A stretch of DNA of 64,000 nucleotides, taken from positions 248,001 to 312,000 of the forward strand of contig NZ_JACCHP010000011.1 of the NCBI RefSeq assembly GCF_016031625.1, given 5' to 3'. Each line of letters begins with the position of its first letter. Position 1 is the first letter of the stretch. The notes below the pieces were generated by a model that worked only from the letters and a program-made list of their open reading frames with translations, was not told the DNA's origin and did no database searches. A program made the position numbers and the translations under genes. Positions 17,942 through 26,999 of this stretch are shown here, one piece after another. The stretch comes from Bradyrhizobium agreste. GTDB taxonomy: Bacteria; Pseudomonadota; Alphaproteobacteria; Rhizobiales; Xanthobacteraceae.

Positions 17942-18538
17942 TTAAAGCGGATCGCGCACGCCGAGGCCATGCATGAAACGTTCCCGGATCTGCACGGGGT
18001 CGCGGCGGGTGGTGCCCACACCGGGCTTGTCGTCGATCCTGACCGCGATCAGGCTCGGCTCGGAAGCAGCCATCGCGTCGTCGACCAGACGCTCGAAATC
18101 CTCCTCGTCCGCGGCCCAGGCGCTGCTCGCGAGACCGGAGCCGATGGCGATGGCGACGATGTCGGCAACGTTCGCTGCCGGCGTCGGCTGCGCGCCGGTG
18201 ATTTGGTAGATGCCGTTGTCCATCACGATCATCGTGAGGTTCTTCGGCTTCAGAGCCGCAATCGTCGAGAGCGCACCGAGTTGCATCAGGAGCGAGCCGT
18301 CGCCTTCCAGCGCGAAGACGCGGCGGTCGGGCTGCGCCAGCGCCACGCCGAGCGCGATCGGGAAGGCGAGCCCCATGCTGCCCAGCATGTAGAAATTCTG
18401 CGGGCGATGACCGGCGGCCCACAGGTCGAAATTGGTGTTGCCGATGCCGCCGATCACGGCTTCCTCGTGCTTCAGCTTCGCGATCAGCCGCGAGGTGACG
18501 TCGAAGCGGTTCATCACCTTGATATTGCGCGTGTTCAT
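17942..18538 (-). CDS. ThDP-binding decarboxylase, beta subunit (sulfopyruvate/phosphonopyruvate type)
   Basis: A 198-residue C-terminal (cofactor pyrophosphate) half of a ThDP decarboxylase. The ThDP/Mg motif is seen as EGDGSLLMQLGALSTIA...MDNGIY near 75-110, and FYMLGSMGLAFPIALGVALA precedes it. ATG 18538 is used: GAGG lies 6 bases before it; a GTG at 18550 overlaps the alpha stop. It is the partner of the alpha gene just upstream; together they would form one active site. The family includes ComDE (sulfopyruvate to sulfoacetaldehyde) and phosphonopyruvate decarboxylase; which acid is used here is not decidable. Confidence 0.85.
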   Translation of the reverse strand: MNTRNIKVMNRFDVTSRLIAKLKHEEAVIGGIGNTNFDLWAAGHRPQNFYMLGSMGLAFPIALGVALAQPDRRVFALEGDGSLLMQLGALSTIAALKPKNLTMIVMDNGIYQITGAQPTPAANVADIVAIAIGSGLASSAWAADEEDFERLVDDAMAASEPSLIAVRIDDKPGVGTTRRDPVQIRERFMHGLGVRDPL

Positions 18539-18546
18539 CGCCGGCC

Positions 18547-19098
18547 TCACTTGTCGAAGACTTTGCCGCCCGTGAGCAGCGGGTTGAGGATCAAAGCCAC
18601 CGGCGCCTGCGTGGTGATGGCCTGCTTGATCGAGCGGTCGGTGATGAATTCGAGCTCGTCGAGCCGGGTGATGGTGTGGTGCTCCAGCGCCAGCGAACCC
18701 AGCACAGGTCGCATGGTGCGGCAGACCAGCGACTGGCCGTAATTGAACTCGCCGAGCGTGCCGCGCTCGGAGACGAACATGATCAGCGGAATCTGGTAGG
18801 GCACTGCAAGCGAGGCCAGCACATTGGCGAGCGTGGCAAAGCCGGAGGTCTGCATCAGCACCGCGCCGCGCCGGCCGCCCATCCAGGCGCCGGCGACGAT
18901 GCCGACAGCCTCTTCCTCGCGGGCGGTCGCGAAGGTGGTGAAGTAGGGATCGGCGTGCAGGTTCTTGATCAGCGGCGTGAGCACGCGGTCCGGCACGTAA
19001 GGGATCAGGCTGATCTCGTTCCGCTTCAAGGTTTGCAGCACGATGCCGTGCCAGCTTCCGTCGCTGCTCCCCTGCGGCTGCTGTTCCGCAATCGCCAT
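18547..19098 (-). CDS. ThDP-binding decarboxylase, alpha subunit (sulfopyruvate/phosphonopyruvate type)
   Basis: A 183-residue N-terminal (pyrimidine-binding) half. The activating glutamate is in TAREEEAVGIVAGAWMGGRR near residue 60, followed by GAVLMQTSGFATLANVLASL and YQIPLIMFVSERG, as in ComD-type subunits. The start at 19098 has GGGAG 6 bases upstream; the frame is open further but reads as low-complexity non-coding sequence. It lies directly before the beta gene. The pair is divergent from a D-2-hydroxyacid dehydrogenase 244 bases away, which could supply its 2-oxoacid. Confidence 0.85.
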   Translation of the reverse strand: MAIAEQQPQGSSDGSWHGIVLQTLKRNEISLIPYVPDRVLTPLIKNLHADPYFTTFATAREEEAVGIVAGAWMGGRRGAVLMQTSGFATLANVLASLAVPYQIPLIMFVSERGTLGEFNYGQSLVCRTMRPVLGSLALEHHTITRLDELEFITDRSIKQAITTQAPVALILNPLLTGGKVFDK

Positions 19099-19342
19099 TG
19101 CGCTCTCCCTGGGGCCGCGCATGCTTCTTGTTTCTGGCCGTCGCGGCGGTGTGCCGAACTTGACGCGGACAGCGGGATTGTCAACATGTCCGCGCCGGCA
19201 CCGTGATCTGCGCCAGCAGGCCTGCCGTGGCCGGCACCGCCATGGCATAAGCGGCGATAACCAGAACACGGGAGGGGCATGGGCGGGCGCGCATCCGCGC
19301 TGACCTTGCGGATCTCCCCGCGACAGAGCCGGAAGGGTCCTG

Positions 19343-20392
19343 ATGTCCGTCAACAACAAGCGCGTCGTCTACTCCAATTACTTGGCCAATCCGATCTATA
19401 TCGACATCCTGAAGGCCCGGCCCGACGTGCGGCTCGATCGCATCGAAAACGCAAGCCCTGAGGACGTCTATGGGCCGCTCCTCGGCGCGGCCCACGTCTA
19501 CCAGGTCGGCGCCGCCCGCGATGAACTCGCCCCGCATTTCCATGTCGATGCCGCCTTCCTGAAGCGCACGCCGAATCTGCTGGTGGTCTCCAGCAACGGT
19601 GCCGGCTTCGACCCGGTCGACGTCGAGGCCTGCACGGCCGCCGGGGTCGTGGTCGTCAACCAGTCCGGCGGCAATGCCCATTCGGTCGCAGAGCACGCCC
19701 TGGCGATGATGCTGACGCTGTCCAAACGCATCATCCAGTCGGATCGCCGGCTGCGCCGCGATCGCGACGTCAACCGCAACGATCTCGTCGGCAACGAGGT
19801 CGAGGGCAAGACCGTCGGCATCGTCGGCCTCGGCAATGTCGGCCGGCGCATCGCTGCATTGTGCAAGGGCCTGCTCGGCATGAAGGTGCTGGCCTACGAT
19901 CCCTATTTGTCGGCCGAGGTGATGGCCGAGCGGGGCGGGGAGAAGGTCGAGCTCGACGAGCTGTTGCGCCGCGCCGATTTCGTCTCGATCTCCTGTCCCC
20001 TCAACAAGGGCAGCCGCAACTTGATCAGCACGCGCGAATTCGCGCTGATGCAGCCGCATGCCTATTTCATCACCACCGCACGCGGCTTCATCCACGACGA
20101 GGATGCGCTGCTGCAGGCGCTGCGCGACAAGCGCATCGCGGGTGCCGGCCTCGACGTCTGGTCCAAGGAGCCGCCGCCGCCGGAACATCCGCTGCTCCAG
20201 TTCGACAACGTGCTGGCGAGCCCGCACACGGCAGGCGTCACCCTGGAGGCGCGCCACAACATGGGCCGGATCGCCGCCGAGCAGGTGCTGGATGTGCTTG
20301 ACGGCAAGCGCCCGCCGCGCATCATCAATCCCGAAGCCTGGCCGCGCTATGCCGAGCGCTTCAAGGAGGCCTTTGGGGTGACGCCGGGGTAG
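19343..20392 (+). CDS. D-isomer-specific 2-hydroxyacid dehydrogenase
   Basis: A 349-residue NAD(P)-dependent dehydrogenase oxidising a 2-hydroxyacid to a 2-oxoacid or the reverse. The nucleotide motif is GIVGLGNVGRRIAA near 160. The active-site trio is visible: Arg in TTARGFIHDE, Glu in DVWSKEPPPPEHP, His in ASPHTAGVTLEARHNM. GGAAGGG lies 5 bases before the ATG. It is divergent from the ThDP decarboxylase pair. SlcC, the (S)-sulfolactate dehydrogenase of sulfonate-degrading bacteria, belongs to this family, so a sulfolactate-sulfopyruvate route is possible, but glyoxylate/hydroxypyruvate reduction is equally open. Confidence 0.88.
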   Translation: MSVNNKRVVYSNYLANPIYIDILKARPDVRLDRIENASPEDVYGPLLGAAHVYQVGAARDELAPHFHVDAAFLKRTPNLLVVSSNGAGFDPVDVEACTAAGVVVVNQSGGNAHSVAEHALAMMLTLSKRIIQSDRRLRRDRDVNRNDLVGNEVEGKTVGIVGLGNVGRRIAALCKGLLGMKVLAYDPYLSAEVMAERGGEKVELDELLRRADFVSISCPLNKGSRNLISTREFALMQPHAYFITTARGFIHDEDALLQALRDKRIAGAGLDVWSKEPPPPEHPLLQFDNVLASPHTAGVTLEARHNMGRIAAEQVLDVLDGKRPPRIINPEAWPRYAERFKEAFGVTPG

Positions 20393-20412
20393 GGCGCACC
20401 AAGCGTGCCCTG

Positions 20413-20446
20413 GATCATGGCCGGGAACTGAGCCCCGGCCTTGATC
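20413..20446. terminator. Hairpin after the 2-hydroxyacid dehydrogenase gene
   Basis: GATCA/TGATC and GGCCGGG/CCCGGCC pair to a 13-bp stem with one mismatch and an 8-base loop, 20 bases past the stop. There is no clear T run; it is a likely transcript end or stabiliser. Confidence 0.45.
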
Positions 20447-20517
20447 CGCGTCAAAATCTCCTTTCCCCGTCCGGCCTAAATGGGACTAGAGTGCCGGCGG
20501 GCAGGCAGGGAGGTCCC

Positions 20518-20730
20518 ATGTCAACTTATGTCGTCAGGTTCATGAAGGACGTGCTCGGCGAATACGGCCGGCAGCGCGAGGTCTGCCAGGGCACGCTCGA
20601 GATCGACGCCGCCGACGAGGACGAGGCCAGGGAACGTGCGAAAGCGAGGTTCTGCAAGGACCAGGCATTGCATCACTGGTCACTGCATGCCGACCGCATC
20701 CATGTCAGACCGGCCGACTTCCCGTCCTAG
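20518..20730 (+). CDS. Small conserved-type hypothetical protein
   Basis: 70 residues, soluble and charged (STYVVRFMKDVLGEYGRQRE, then an acidic helix DAADEDEARERAKARFCKD, then WSLHADRIHVRPADF). GGGAGG stands right before the ATG at 20518. It resembles small proteins common in Bradyrhizobium; function unknown. It converges on the acetyltransferase gene with 3 bases between the stops. Confidence 0.7.
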   Translation: MSTYVVRFMKDVLGEYGRQREVCQGTLEIDAADEDEARERAKARFCKDQALHHWSLHADRIHVRPADFPS

Positions 20731-20733
20731 GGC

Positions 20734-21309
20734 CTAGCGCCCGGGTGCCGTGACGGGCGGGGGCGTCGTCGTTCCCGCGCCGAGCGAGCGTTGCACCATG
20801 ACGGTGTCGGACCAGCGGCCGTGGCGATAGGCAACGCCGCTGAGCAGGCCGGCGCGCGCGAAGCCGAACCGCTCGTGCAGCGCCAGCGAGGGCGCGTTAT
20901 CGGCATCGATATAGCCGATCATCTGGCGAAAGCCGGCCGCCGCGCAGGCATCGATCAATTCCTGGAGGAGAAGCCGTCCGACCCCGCGGCCGAGATGGGC
21001 GTGATGGACGTAGATCGAGTGCTTGGCAGTGTAGCGATAGGCCGGCCGCTTGCGGAACAGCACGGCATAGGCATAGCCGACGACCTCGCCGCGCCAGGTC
21101 GCGACCAGGTGCGGCAGGCGGGTCTGCTTCAGGTTCTTGCGACGGTCGCGCAGATCGTCCGGCTCCGGGGCGCCGGTTCCATCGACATCGCGCGGCACCC
21201 CGTTGCGGACATGATGGCGGTAGATCGCCAGCATCGCCTCGACGTCGCTCTCGCGTGATGGCCGAACTAGGACGGGCTCATCACTCGCTCGCGCAGCAGC
21301 TTCGTTCAT
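20734..21309 (-). CDS. GNAT acetyltransferase, phosphinothricin-acetyltransferase-like
   Basis: About 191 residues with one GNAT domain. VRPSRESDVEAMLAIYRHHV opens it, VVGYAYAVLFRKRPAYRYTAKHSIYV is the beta4/beta5 part typical of Pat/Bar-like enzymes, HLGRGVGRLLLQEL is the acetyl-CoA loop, and LHERFGFARAGLLSGVAYRHGRWSD ends it. Real substrates of such chromosomal homologues are often amino acid analogues such as methionine sulfoximine. Start: ATG 21309; a GTG at 21315 touches the decarboxylase stop, so the two genes are probably co-transcribed. Confidence 0.87.
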   Translation of the reverse strand: MNEAAARASDEPVLVRPSRESDVEAMLAIYRHHVRNGVPRDVDGTGAPEPDDLRDRRKNLKQTRLPHLVATWRGEVVGYAYAVLFRKRPAYRYTAKHSIYVHHAHLGRGVGRLLLQELIDACAAAGFRQMIGYIDADNAPSLALHERFGFARAGLLSGVAYRHGRWSDTVMVQRSLGAGTTTPPPVTAPGR

Positions 21310-21315
21310 CGGCAC

Positions 21316-23673
21316 CTACTCGGTCACGACATAAGTGTAGAGCCCGATGCGCCCGTTCGCATCGACCTCCTTGTAGATGCCCTGGATCTCGACGTCGAAG
21401 CCCGGGAACGTGTTGAAGCAGGTCTCGAACATCTTGAGATAATCGATCATGGGCTTGGCCCGTTCCGTCAGCCGCTCGCCGGGCACGATGGTGGCGATGC
21501 CGGGCGGATAGACCACGAATGGCGTGGTCGCTACGCGGCCGGCGATCGCCTCGATCGGGAGGTAGTCGACGTCGTTCTTGAACAGATAGCGCGCGGCATC
21601 GCGCGGCGACATCGCGATCTCGGGCATATGCTCGGGCATGAACTGCCGGGCCTGGAGCGCGCTGACATCGGCGGCGCGGAAGAAGCGGTGCATCTCGCCG
21701 CAGAGATCGCGCAGGCGCACGCCTGCGTAGCGCGCCTGCCGCCGCTGATAGAATTCGGGGATGACGTCGGCCAGCAGCGCATTGTCGTCATGCAGCCTCT
21801 TGAACGCGACGAGGCCGGAGATCAGCGTGCCCGCCTTGCTCGCCTCGACGCCGGGCGTGAGCAGGAAGAGCAGGGAGTTGAGGTCGTTCTTCTCGGGCAC
21901 GATGCGGTTCTCGCGCAGATATTGCGCGACGACCGGCGCGGGAATGCCGTGCTCGGAATAGGCCCCAGTCGCACGATCGAACCCGGGCGTGAGCAGTGTC
22001 AGCTTGTTCGGATCGGTCATAGCAAAGCCTTCCGCGAGATCGGGAAAGCCGTGCCAGTTGGTATCCGGGGAGAGCTGCCACAGCGCGGGATTGGTGGCGA
22101 GCTCGTCGGTCGAGAGAGTCTCCCAAGCGACATTGTGCGCCGCGCCGGGGCGGCTGACATCGGCAATGGCGACGCGATCGGGAACGAACGGTTCGAAGAA
22201 CCAGCGGCGATCCGGATTTTGCTCCTTCTCCTCGAACTCCCGTCCCATCGCGCGGATCTTCTTGCGCAGCTCGATGCCAAGCCGGATCGTGTCGTCCCAC
22301 AACACTTCGCCGGAGCGGCCCTTCATCATCTGCGCGCCGACGTCGAGCGAGGCGAACAGCGGGTAGAACGGCGAGGTCGAGGCGTGCTGCATGAAGCTTT
22401 CGTTGAAACGGCGGTGCTCGACGCGGCGCTTCTGGCCGCGAATGTGGCGATCCTTGATGTGGATCTGCGAGGCCTGCGAGAAGCTTGCCAGCTGCTTGTG
22501 GGTCGACTGCGTCGCGATGATGCCGGGGGCATGGGGCGGAAGATTTGCCAGCCCCATGGCGAAGCGGCCGGCATAAAGGGGGTGGAATTTCATGAAGCCG
22601 GCCCAGGCCTCGTCGAACAGGATGTAGTCGCAGAGATGGCCGATGCGCTTGATGATCATCTCAGCGCTGTGGATCGAGCCGTCATAGGTGCACTGCTCGA
22701 CCACGGCGACGCGGAACGGCCGCTCCTTGCGCCAGGCGTCGCGATCGGTCACAAGGGGATGGTTGCGGATCGCCTCGCGCAAGGCCTTCTCGTCGAGCCT
22801 GTCCCAGCGCATCGGGCCGATCAGGCCCCAGGCATTGCGAACGGTCGGCACATAGACCGGGATGCCGCCATTGATCATCAGCGCGCCGTGATGGGCGGCC
22901 TTGTGGTTGTTGCGGTCGAACAGCACGAGATCGCCGTCAGTGACGAGGGCACCCAGCGCGACCTTGTTCGAGGTCGAGGTGCCGTTGAGCACGAAATAGG
23001 TCTTTTCCGCGCCGAAGATCGCCGCCGCTTCCTTCTGCGCCTTCAGCGCCGGGCCCTCGTGGGTGAGGAGGTCGCCGAGGTCGAGCACGGAATTGTCGAG
23101 ATCGTCGCGGAACACGGACTCGCCGAGATGCTCGACGAACACGCGCCCGATCGGGCTGCGATTGTAGAACACGCCGCCATTGTGGCCCGGACAGGTCCAG
23201 AGCTGGTTGCCTTCCTCGGCATAGTCGACCAGCGCGCCGAAGAACGGCGTCTTCAGCGTCTCGGCATATTGCTTCAGCCGGCTGATCAGGTTCTTGGCGA
23301 TGAAGGGCGGCGTCTCCTCGGATAGGAAGACATAACCATCGATGAAATCGAGCACTTCGACCGGCAGGTCCTCGAAGCGCTTGCGACGGATCAGCAGGAT
23401 GATCGGGAAGTCGAGACCGCGCCGGCGCATCAGATTGATTAGCGCCGAGGTCTTGCCCTCCAGCCCTTTCTTGCCCCAATCCACCACCATGCAGCCGATC
23501 GCGGCGTCGGTCTGCACCGCCATCTCGGCATCCTCCAGCTTGCGGGCGCGGACCACCTCGAAGCCGGAGCGTTGGATCTCCTCGATGATCTGGTTGAAGC
23601 GCACGCCTTCGAGATCGTCGGCGTCGAACACAGGTGCGGCGAACAGGAAGTTGAAGCGCTTGAAATAGTCCAT
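21316..23673 (-). CDS. Orn/Lys/Arg decarboxylase, large biodegradative type
   Basis: A 785-residue PLP (fold I) decarboxylase releasing CO2 from a basic amino acid to give a diamine or agmatine. An N-terminal receiver-like wing domain (1-135) precedes the PLP domain: CPGHNGG at 161-167, Asp354 in FDEAWAGF, and the Schiff-base Lys393 in STHKQLASFSQAS. The C-terminal domain has PFVVYPPGIATIVPGERL. Length fits the AdiA/CadA/SpeF group. The ATG at 23673 (N-terminus MDYFKRFNFLFAAP) is preferred over an upstream ATG at 23754. Ornithine, lysine and arginine cannot be told apart by eye. Such enzymes usually serve acid resistance or polyamine supply. Confidence 0.93.
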   Translation of the reverse strand: MDYFKRFNFLFAAPVFDADDLEGVRFNQIIEEIQRSGFEVVRARKLEDAEMAVQTDAAIGCMVVDWGKKGLEGKTSALINLMRRRGLDFPIILLIRRKRFEDLPVEVLDFIDGYVFLSEETPPFIAKNLISRLKQYAETLKTPFFGALVDYAEEGNQLWTCPGHNGGVFYNRSPIGRVFVEHLGESVFRDDLDNSVLDLGDLLTHEGPALKAQKEAAAIFGAEKTYFVLNGTSTSNKVALGALVTDGDLVLFDRNNHKAAHHGALMINGGIPVYVPTVRNAWGLIGPMRWDRLDEKALREAIRNHPLVTDRDAWRKERPFRVAVVEQCTYDGSIHSAEMIIKRIGHLCDYILFDEAWAGFMKFHPLYAGRFAMGLANLPPHAPGIIATQSTHKQLASFSQASQIHIKDRHIRGQKRRVEHRRFNESFMQHASTSPFYPLFASLDVGAQMMKGRSGEVLWDDTIRLGIELRKKIRAMGREFEEKEQNPDRRWFFEPFVPDRVAIADVSRPGAAHNVAWETLSTDELATNPALWQLSPDTNWHGFPDLAEGFAMTDPNKLTLLTPGFDRATGAYSEHGIPAPVVAQYLRENRIVPEKNDLNSLLFLLTPGVEASKAGTLISGLVAFKRLHDDNALLADVIPEFYQRRQARYAGVRLRDLCGEMHRFFRAADVSALQARQFMPEHMPEIAMSPRDAARYLFKNDVDYLPIEAIAGRVATTPFVVYPPGIATIVPGERLTERAKPMIDYLKMFETCFNTFPGFDVEIQGIYKEVDANGRIGLYTYVVTE

Positions 23674-23770
23674 GGCGGGTCCCGAATGTGCAGGAAGATA
23701 CAGCTCTCTGCACATTCGATGACATCTGGATGACATGCCCGAGTGCTGCGGCAAGGTTTAGCCTGCCGCT

Positions 23771-25975
23771 TCACTCCAGCAGCTTGTCCAGCGTGATCGG
23801 GAAGCGCCGGATGCGCTTGCCGGTCGCATGATAGACGGCGTTCGCAATCGCTGCCGGCACGCCGACGATGCCGATTTCGCCGAGCCCCTTGATGCCCAGT
23901 CGGTTGATGCGGTCGTCGGGCTCGTCGACGAAAATGAGGTCAATGTCATGGACGTCGGCGTTCACGGGAATGTGGTATTCGGCAATGTTCGCGTTCATGA
24001 TGCGGCCGAAGCGGTGATCCATCACCGTCTCCTCGTGCAGCGCCATTCCAATTCCCCAGACCACCCCGCCCATGATCTGGCTGCGGCCGGTCTTGGTGTT
24101 CAGGATGCGCCCGGCCGCGACCGCATTCACGATCCGGGTGACGCGGATAATTCCCAGCTCCTCGTCGATCTTCACCTCCGCGAAGACCGCCGAATGTGTG
24201 TTGCGGGCATGCGATTTATCCTCCGCGAATTGGTTGAGCTTCTCCCTTTCGATCCGCTCGAGCTTGCTGTGGCGCATGACATCCGCAATCGAGACGGCAG
24301 CCCCTCGCCCGTCGCTGCTGGCGATCATGCCGTCAGTCAGGGTGATGTTGGCGGCATCGAGGTCCGCGAGCGGTGAGGCCGGCATGGCCTTGGCGAGACG
24401 CGCGAGCTCCTCGCGAATCTCTTCGGCCGCTCGCAGGACCGCATGGGCGCTTGATGCCGCCATCCAGGAGCCGCCCTCGACGGGGGCTTGCGGCAACGTC
24501 GAATCGGCGAGCCGGACGCTGATATTGTCGATTGGCAGCCCGAGAGCATCGGCCGCGACCTGCGCCACGATGGTGTACGTGCCGGTGCCGATATCGGATG
24601 CGGCGCAGGAGATCTCGGCATGGCCGTTGGCCGTCAGCACGATGCGAACGGCAACCGGCATCTGCAGCGCCTCCCACACCCCGGTCGCCATCCCCCAGCC
24701 GACCAGTTCCTTGCCGTCGCGCATGGAGCGCGGTGCCGGATTGCGCCGGCTCCAGCCAAACGCTTCGGCGCCGCGGGCGTAGCACTCGCGCAGCTGCTTG
24801 CTGGTGTAAGGCAGGTCTTCGCTCTGGTCGCGATCCGAGTAGCACCTCAGGCGCAGATCGACCGGATCGAGCTTCAGCGCGACGGCCAATTCGTCCATGG
24901 CGCATTCGAGCGCGCAGACGCCCGTTGCCGCACCCGGCGCGCGCATGTCGCAGGGCGTCGAGACGTCGAGGTCGACCAGCTTGTGCGAAAAGTTGCTGTT
25001 GGGGCTCTTGTAAAGCTGCTCGGCCCAGCCCGTATCGTTGCGTGAAAAATCCTCATAGCGTGAGGTCACGGCAATGGCTTCGTGAGCGATCGCATCGAGG
25101 GTGCCGTCCGGCTTTGCGCCGAGCGCAACGCGCTCGATGGTCATGGGACGATAGCCCAGGCTGTACATCTGCTGCCGCGTCAGCACGACGCGGACGGACC
25201 GCTTCAGTGCGAGCGCGGCAAGGGTTGCCAGCACCACCTGGTGCTGCGGCCGCAGGCCCGAACCGAAGGCGCCGCCGACATAGGGCGAGATCACGCGGAT
25301 TTCGTCCGGCTTCTTGCCGAAAACACTACAGAGAAACTTCTGGACGTTCTGGACGCCCTGCGTCTTATCGTAGACCGTGAGCCCGCCACTGCCGTCCCAG
25401 ACCGCCGTCGTCGCGAAGAGCTCCATCGGATTGTGATGCTCGGTCGGAAGGACGTAATCCGCCTCGTGGCGCACGGGCGCGCGCGTCAGGGCCCCTGCGG
25501 CATCACCGCGCGGCTTGTGCGGCTGATCCACTTTTTCGGCCTTGTCGCGTTCGGATTCGAGATCGGTCGCAAACCCCTCCTGCTCATATTCGACGTGAAC
25601 GCGGGTTGCGGCGAACTTGGCGGTCTCCCAGTCCTCCGCGACGACCAGTGCGATCGGCTGGCCGTTGAACTTGATCCTCTCGTCATAGAGCGGACGGAAG
25701 GGCGAGCCCTTCTCCGGCGCCACCTCGTCCTTCCAGGCTTCGTCCTTGTCGGCGAGAGGTGGCCGATGTGCATGGGTGAGCACGTCGACCACCCCCTTCA
25801 CCCTCAGCGCCTCACTCGTGTCGAGACGAGCGATGCGGCCGCGTGCGATGGTGGCCTCGACGACGAAGCCGTGAAGAAGTCCGTCTGCTGCGAATTCGCC
25901 GGCATATTTGGCGGCCCCGGTGACCTTGGCGCGACCGTCGACGCGCGACGTTGATGTTCCGACATAGGCGTTCAT
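23771..25975 (-). CDS. Xanthine-dehydrogenase-family molybdopterin-binding subunit (PaoC/YagR-like)
   Basis: A 734-residue molybdenum-cofactor subunit of an aldehyde/xanthine oxidoreductase. Domain order is the a/b hammerhead (about 15-130, SRVDGRAKVTGAAKYAGEFA), then the large Mo-binding domains with SPYVGGAFGSGLRPQHQ near 245 and MRAPGAATG near 345; the catalytic glutamate is in KGLGEIGIVGVPAAIANAV near 700. It matches PaoC better than true xanthine dehydrogenase by size and by its small partner subunits. No Tat signal is seen, but the enzyme would be exported, if at all, through its iron-sulfur subunit. It is last of three genes, 7 bases after the FAD subunit. Confidence 0.92.
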   Translation of the reverse strand: MNAYVGTSTSRVDGRAKVTGAAKYAGEFAADGLLHGFVVEATIARGRIARLDTSEALRVKGVVDVLTHAHRPPLADKDEAWKDEVAPEKGSPFRPLYDERIKFNGQPIALVVAEDWETAKFAATRVHVEYEQEGFATDLESERDKAEKVDQPHKPRGDAAGALTRAPVRHEADYVLPTEHHNPMELFATTAVWDGSGGLTVYDKTQGVQNVQKFLCSVFGKKPDEIRVISPYVGGAFGSGLRPQHQVVLATLAALALKRSVRVVLTRQQMYSLGYRPMTIERVALGAKPDGTLDAIAHEAIAVTSRYEDFSRNDTGWAEQLYKSPNSNFSHKLVDLDVSTPCDMRAPGAATGVCALECAMDELAVALKLDPVDLRLRCYSDRDQSEDLPYTSKQLRECYARGAEAFGWSRRNPAPRSMRDGKELVGWGMATGVWEALQMPVAVRIVLTANGHAEISCAASDIGTGTYTIVAQVAADALGLPIDNISVRLADSTLPQAPVEGGSWMAASSAHAVLRAAEEIREELARLAKAMPASPLADLDAANITLTDGMIASSDGRGAAVSIADVMRHSKLERIEREKLNQFAEDKSHARNTHSAVFAEVKIDEELGIIRVTRIVNAVAAGRILNTKTGRSQIMGGVVWGIGMALHEETVMDHRFGRIMNANIAEYHIPVNADVHDIDLIFVDEPDDRINRLGIKGLGEIGIVGVPAAIANAVYHATGKRIRRFPITLDKLLE

Positions 25976-25982
25976 CGGGCCC

Positions 25983-26999
25983 TCATGCGATCTTCTTGTG
26001 AGCTTGTGATTGCGGCGTGGCGCTTGCGGCCTGCATCAGCGCCCGCACGACGGCTCGGCGCGCCAGCTCGATCTTGAACCCATTGTGGGAGCGTGCGGTC
26101 GCTCCCTGCAGCAGGAGGTCGGCGGCGCGCCCGAAATGATCCGGTGTTGCCGCCTGACCGCGCAATGCGGCTTCGGCCTCGAGGCTTCGCCAGGGCTTGT
26201 GAGCCACGCCGCCGAGCGCAAGGCGCGCTTCGACGATCGCGTTGCCCTCCAGTTCGAGCGCGGCCGCGACCGAGACCAGAGCAAAGGCATAGGAGAGCCG
26301 GTCCCGGATCTTCAGATAGCTGTAGTTCCTGGCAAAGCCGTGCGGCGGCAGCTCGATCGCGGTGATGATCTCGCCGCTGCCAAGATTTGTATCGAGATGA
26401 GGCTTGTCCTCGGGAAGCCGATGGAAATCGGTCAGCGCGATGGTACGCTGACCAGAGGGGCCTGCGATGTGCACGAGCGCGCCGAGCGCGGCCAGGGCCA
26501 CGCTCATGTCGGATGGATTGGTCGCGATGCAGGATGTGCTGGTGCCGAGGATGGCGTGATTGCGGTTGAGGCCATCGATCGCCGAGCAGCCCGTGCCGGG
26601 GCTTCGCTTGTTGCAGGGTGTCGCGGTGTCATAGAAGTAGGCGCAGCGCGTTCGTTGCATCAGATTACCGCCGACCGAGGCCATGTTGCGCAATTGCGCG
26701 GAGGCTCCAGCCAGGATGGCGCTGGCAAGCAGAGGATAGCGCTGCTCGATCAACGGATGATAGGCGAGGTCCGAATTCGGCACCAAGGCGCCGACGCGCA
26801 GACCGCCGTCCGCCGTCTCCTCGATGTCGCGGAGCGGCAGGCGGGAGATGTCGATCAGCCGGGAGGGTCGTTCGACATTCTCCTTCATCAGATCGATCAG
26901 GTTGGTGCCGCCGGCAATCAGCTTCGCGCCGGGATCGGCGGCGAGCAGGCGGATGGCGTCGGCGACGTCGCTTGCGCGGGAATATTGGAAGTTGTTCAT
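25983..26999 (-). CDS. FAD-binding subunit with extra Fe-S site (PaoB/YagS-like)
   Basis: A 338-residue FAD subunit. KLIAGGTNLIDLMKE (26-40) and ASVGGNLMQRTRC (107-119) are the FAD loops. Between 119 and 157 it carries four cysteines (Cys119, 129, 138, 157) in the insertion that binds a [4Fe-4S] cluster in PaoB and 4-hydroxybenzoyl-CoA reductase. That cluster is absent from ordinary xanthine dehydrogenase FAD subunits. The start at 26999 overlaps the 2Fe-2S gene by ATGA; open frame further upstream belongs to a shadow. Confidence 0.92.
   Translation of the reverse strand: MNNFQYSRASDVADAIRLLAADPGAKLIAGGTNLIDLMKENVERPSRLIDISRLPLRDIEETADGGLRVGALVPNSDLAYHPLIEQRYPLLASAILAGASAQLRNMASVGGNLMQRTRCAYFYDTATPCNKRSPGTGCSAIDGLNRNHAILGTSTSCIATNPSDMSVALAALGALVHIAGPSGQRTIALTDFHRLPEDKPHLDTNLGSGEIITAIELPPHGFARNYSYLKIRDRLSYAFALVSVAAALELEGNAIVEARLALGGVAHKPWRSLEAEAALRGQAATPDHFGRAADLLLQGATARSHNGFKIELARRAVVRALMQAASATPQSQAHKKIA

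Noticed and set aside
21628..23325. A 565-codon plus-strand open frame
   Set aside because: Antisense to the PLP decarboxylase, with shadow-like composition and no family motif.
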